Below, piece after piece: positions 62,171 to 64,000 of a stretch of DNA of 64,000 nucleotides. Numbering within the stretch: position 1 is the stretch's first letter; each line of letters begins with the position of its first letter. Both the position numbers and the translations under genes were made by a program. The stretch is from Campylorhamphus procurvoides (Eukaryota > Chordata > Aves > Passeriformes > Dendrocolaptidae). The DNA lies in NCBI GenBank assembly GCA_013396655.1, contig WBMV01001244.1, positions 248,001 through 312,000 on the forward strand, in the 5' to 3' direction. Under the pieces are notes generated by a model. The model made no database searches. It was not told where the DNA came from and was given only the letters and a program-made list of their open reading frames with translations.

Positions 62171-64000
62171 AGACTAAAATGATAAGGGTTAGATACAGTT
62201 CAATATAAAGCATAGGTCATGTTTTATTCTGAATTATGACAGGAACTCATTTTTATAATGTTATTAATGTGTTTTTTAGCTGACTTCAAAATGCTTCAGT
62301 TTTATTATTTTATCAGCTCAGAGAGACTTGTTCAGGATAATGTTATTGCAAAAATTATGTATTTTATTATCTTATTTGTTGTAATTTCATAATTATTTCC
62401 TGGCAAATTCTTTTCAGTACAATATTTGCATCTGATGCAAAATAATGGAACACTAAGGAAATAAATATTAAAAAAAAATGGTGTATGCAACAGAATATTT
62501 TTCCTATAAACTTCTGAGTGGCATAAACCCGTGTGCTACTCCTACAAATCTACACATTTAAATTGCATTACTTATCTGAACAACCTGTTAAATATCACTG
62601 GAACTATTAATATGTAATAGTTCTGTAAATGTTGGCTTCAGTCAATAACGTATGCACATTGCTTTCTCATTTCCAATGATTCTTTAAAAAATCAAATAAC
62701 AAAAAGAACCAATAACACTTCCCCTAGCAATGACATAGGCTACCAGAGCTCTTAGTTTTTTGCCATTTATATCAAATGTCTGCAGTTCTAATATTCATTT
62801 ATTTAATTTTTAGTTTCTAGTTTTACAATGTATACTCTAAATTCCCTCTTTAATGTTCCATCCAAAGCAGATGAATGGGATTTCCCCTTGAACCTGTATC
62901 TTTTCATTGGTAGCAGAAATTTTTGGTGAGAAATTCATTCTTACAGCTAATATATAGATGTTCATTAACAGATGTTACATCATTACATTGCATATTGAGA
63001 AAAAAAGGTGGAATAGTATCACCTTGCCAATGTCGTCTTACCATTTTTTTCTAAATGCCCAAGTCAATGCACTGTGGATAGTGGTGTTATTTCTTTCCAA
63101 TGAGTAACATATTCCAAAGCTGCACAGCAACTTTCGCCTCAGTTTCTTTGTCTGTACATTAATGTAAAAAAATTTTTTTCCTAGCACCTGAAGATGCTGA
63201 GACAGTAATTATTCAACTATTATTGTAAAGATTTATATATTCTAAATGTCAAGTAGTGCTAAGAACTATCAGCTATCCACAGTTCAAAAGTTTGATTAAC
63301 AAATCTCTAAAGGTCCTATTAATTTGCCTGTTTCAGTGTTACTGAATCATAAAACTGTCTTAACTGTGCATCAAAAAGTGTTTAGAGAGTAGATTCCCCA
63401 AATGAATAGACTTTTTGCTGTATTGAGAAATTAAGGAAATTTGCTTTTAACACTTGGAATTTGGCCAAATCTTCAAAAATCTAGCTATCCAGATTTAGCT
63501 AATCTACATTTAATGTAGAAATAATCTTATTAAATCCCCCAAGTGGATTATAGAGTAGGAAATAATCTATTTGCTGGTGCAAGGTCCTGTTTCAAGCATT
63601 TTATTCTAGTTTATCCTCATATCAAGTATTATTGCTTTACAAAGATCTTTGCTGGTTGCCAGTGATGACTGCAGTCATTCATTGCCAGTCACCAGTCTCC
63701 TAGCAGAGCAATCAGTGAAAACAAGAGACAGCAATGACTTGAAAACAACATTTTTACCTTCATAAGAGCATTAAAACAATATTTATCAGGTGCATATGGA
63801 AAATGTTAATTGCTTACAGTGGCTTTGCTATAGATCTCTGATTTCTGTTTGAAGTCTCCTACTGCATTTCTACAAAATGCAGTTTAGGACTCAAAATACC
63901 TGTCCCCACCTTCAATAGTTTGGTTTATGATATAGATCACTTGCTGTAGTCTGAACACACTTTATAAAGACCAAATAATTTTTCAATAATATTTTAAAGC
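62171..64000. other. Unique AT-rich DNA to the window end, no gene seen
   Basis: No repeat, RNA or coding sequence recognised. A small palindrome CTACATTTAATGTAG is at about 63505-63519. Confidence 0.6.

Overview
This is vertebrate DNA that I read as a gene desert from a bird, most probably a perching bird (passerine). The bird call rests on repeated CR1 LINE fragments (several with the ATTCTATG-type 3' tail), at least six ERVL-type LTRs whose ends and internal layout match common avian families, and a tRNA-Ile-derived SINE with a CR1-like tail, a combination known from passerines (the TguSINE1 type). The window is AT-rich. I found no open reading frame, splice-site chain or structural RNA gene that I would defend as a host gene. 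The longest open frames lie inside mobile elements, in low-complexity T/G-rich tracts, or in unique DNA without recognisable protein character.

Layout. 1-1151: a CR1 copy split by a minus-strand solo LTR. 1152-9180: mostly unique AT-rich DNA. 9184-9703 and 15637-16305: two minus-strand pieces of one non-CR1 LINE family ending in a C2HC finger. 11540-12850: an old minus-strand CR1 with endonuclease and a little reverse transcriptase. 13524-14109 and 30403-30982: plus-strand ERVL-type LTRs. 22635-22703: a hairpin beside a CR1 tail (22731-23170). 24745-25046: a T/G-rich minisatellite. 27167-27742: CR1 pieces. 31236-32129: a plus-strand LTR with a 14-N gap. 37671-37696: a perfect 26-bp palindrome in unique DNA. 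38537-39580: two LTRs close together, the first with a perfect 6-bp target duplication. 45134-49693: an LTR followed by a 2,094-bp unit present twice and joined by a single N, which I read as an assembly artefact. 56985-58844: an LTR fragment, a CR1 tail and a complete solo LTR with target duplication. 60088-60232: the SINE. 60645-62170: a CR1 split by a solo LTR with target duplication.

No host genes act together here. What can be read is insertion history: CR1 copies are the oldest layer, ERVL-type and class II LTRs inserted later (twice inside CR1 copies with the target duplication intact), and internal retroviral genes are gone everywhere, leaving solo LTRs. Three inverted repeats are the most unusual structures not explained by named repeats. 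I saw no convincing new biological system.
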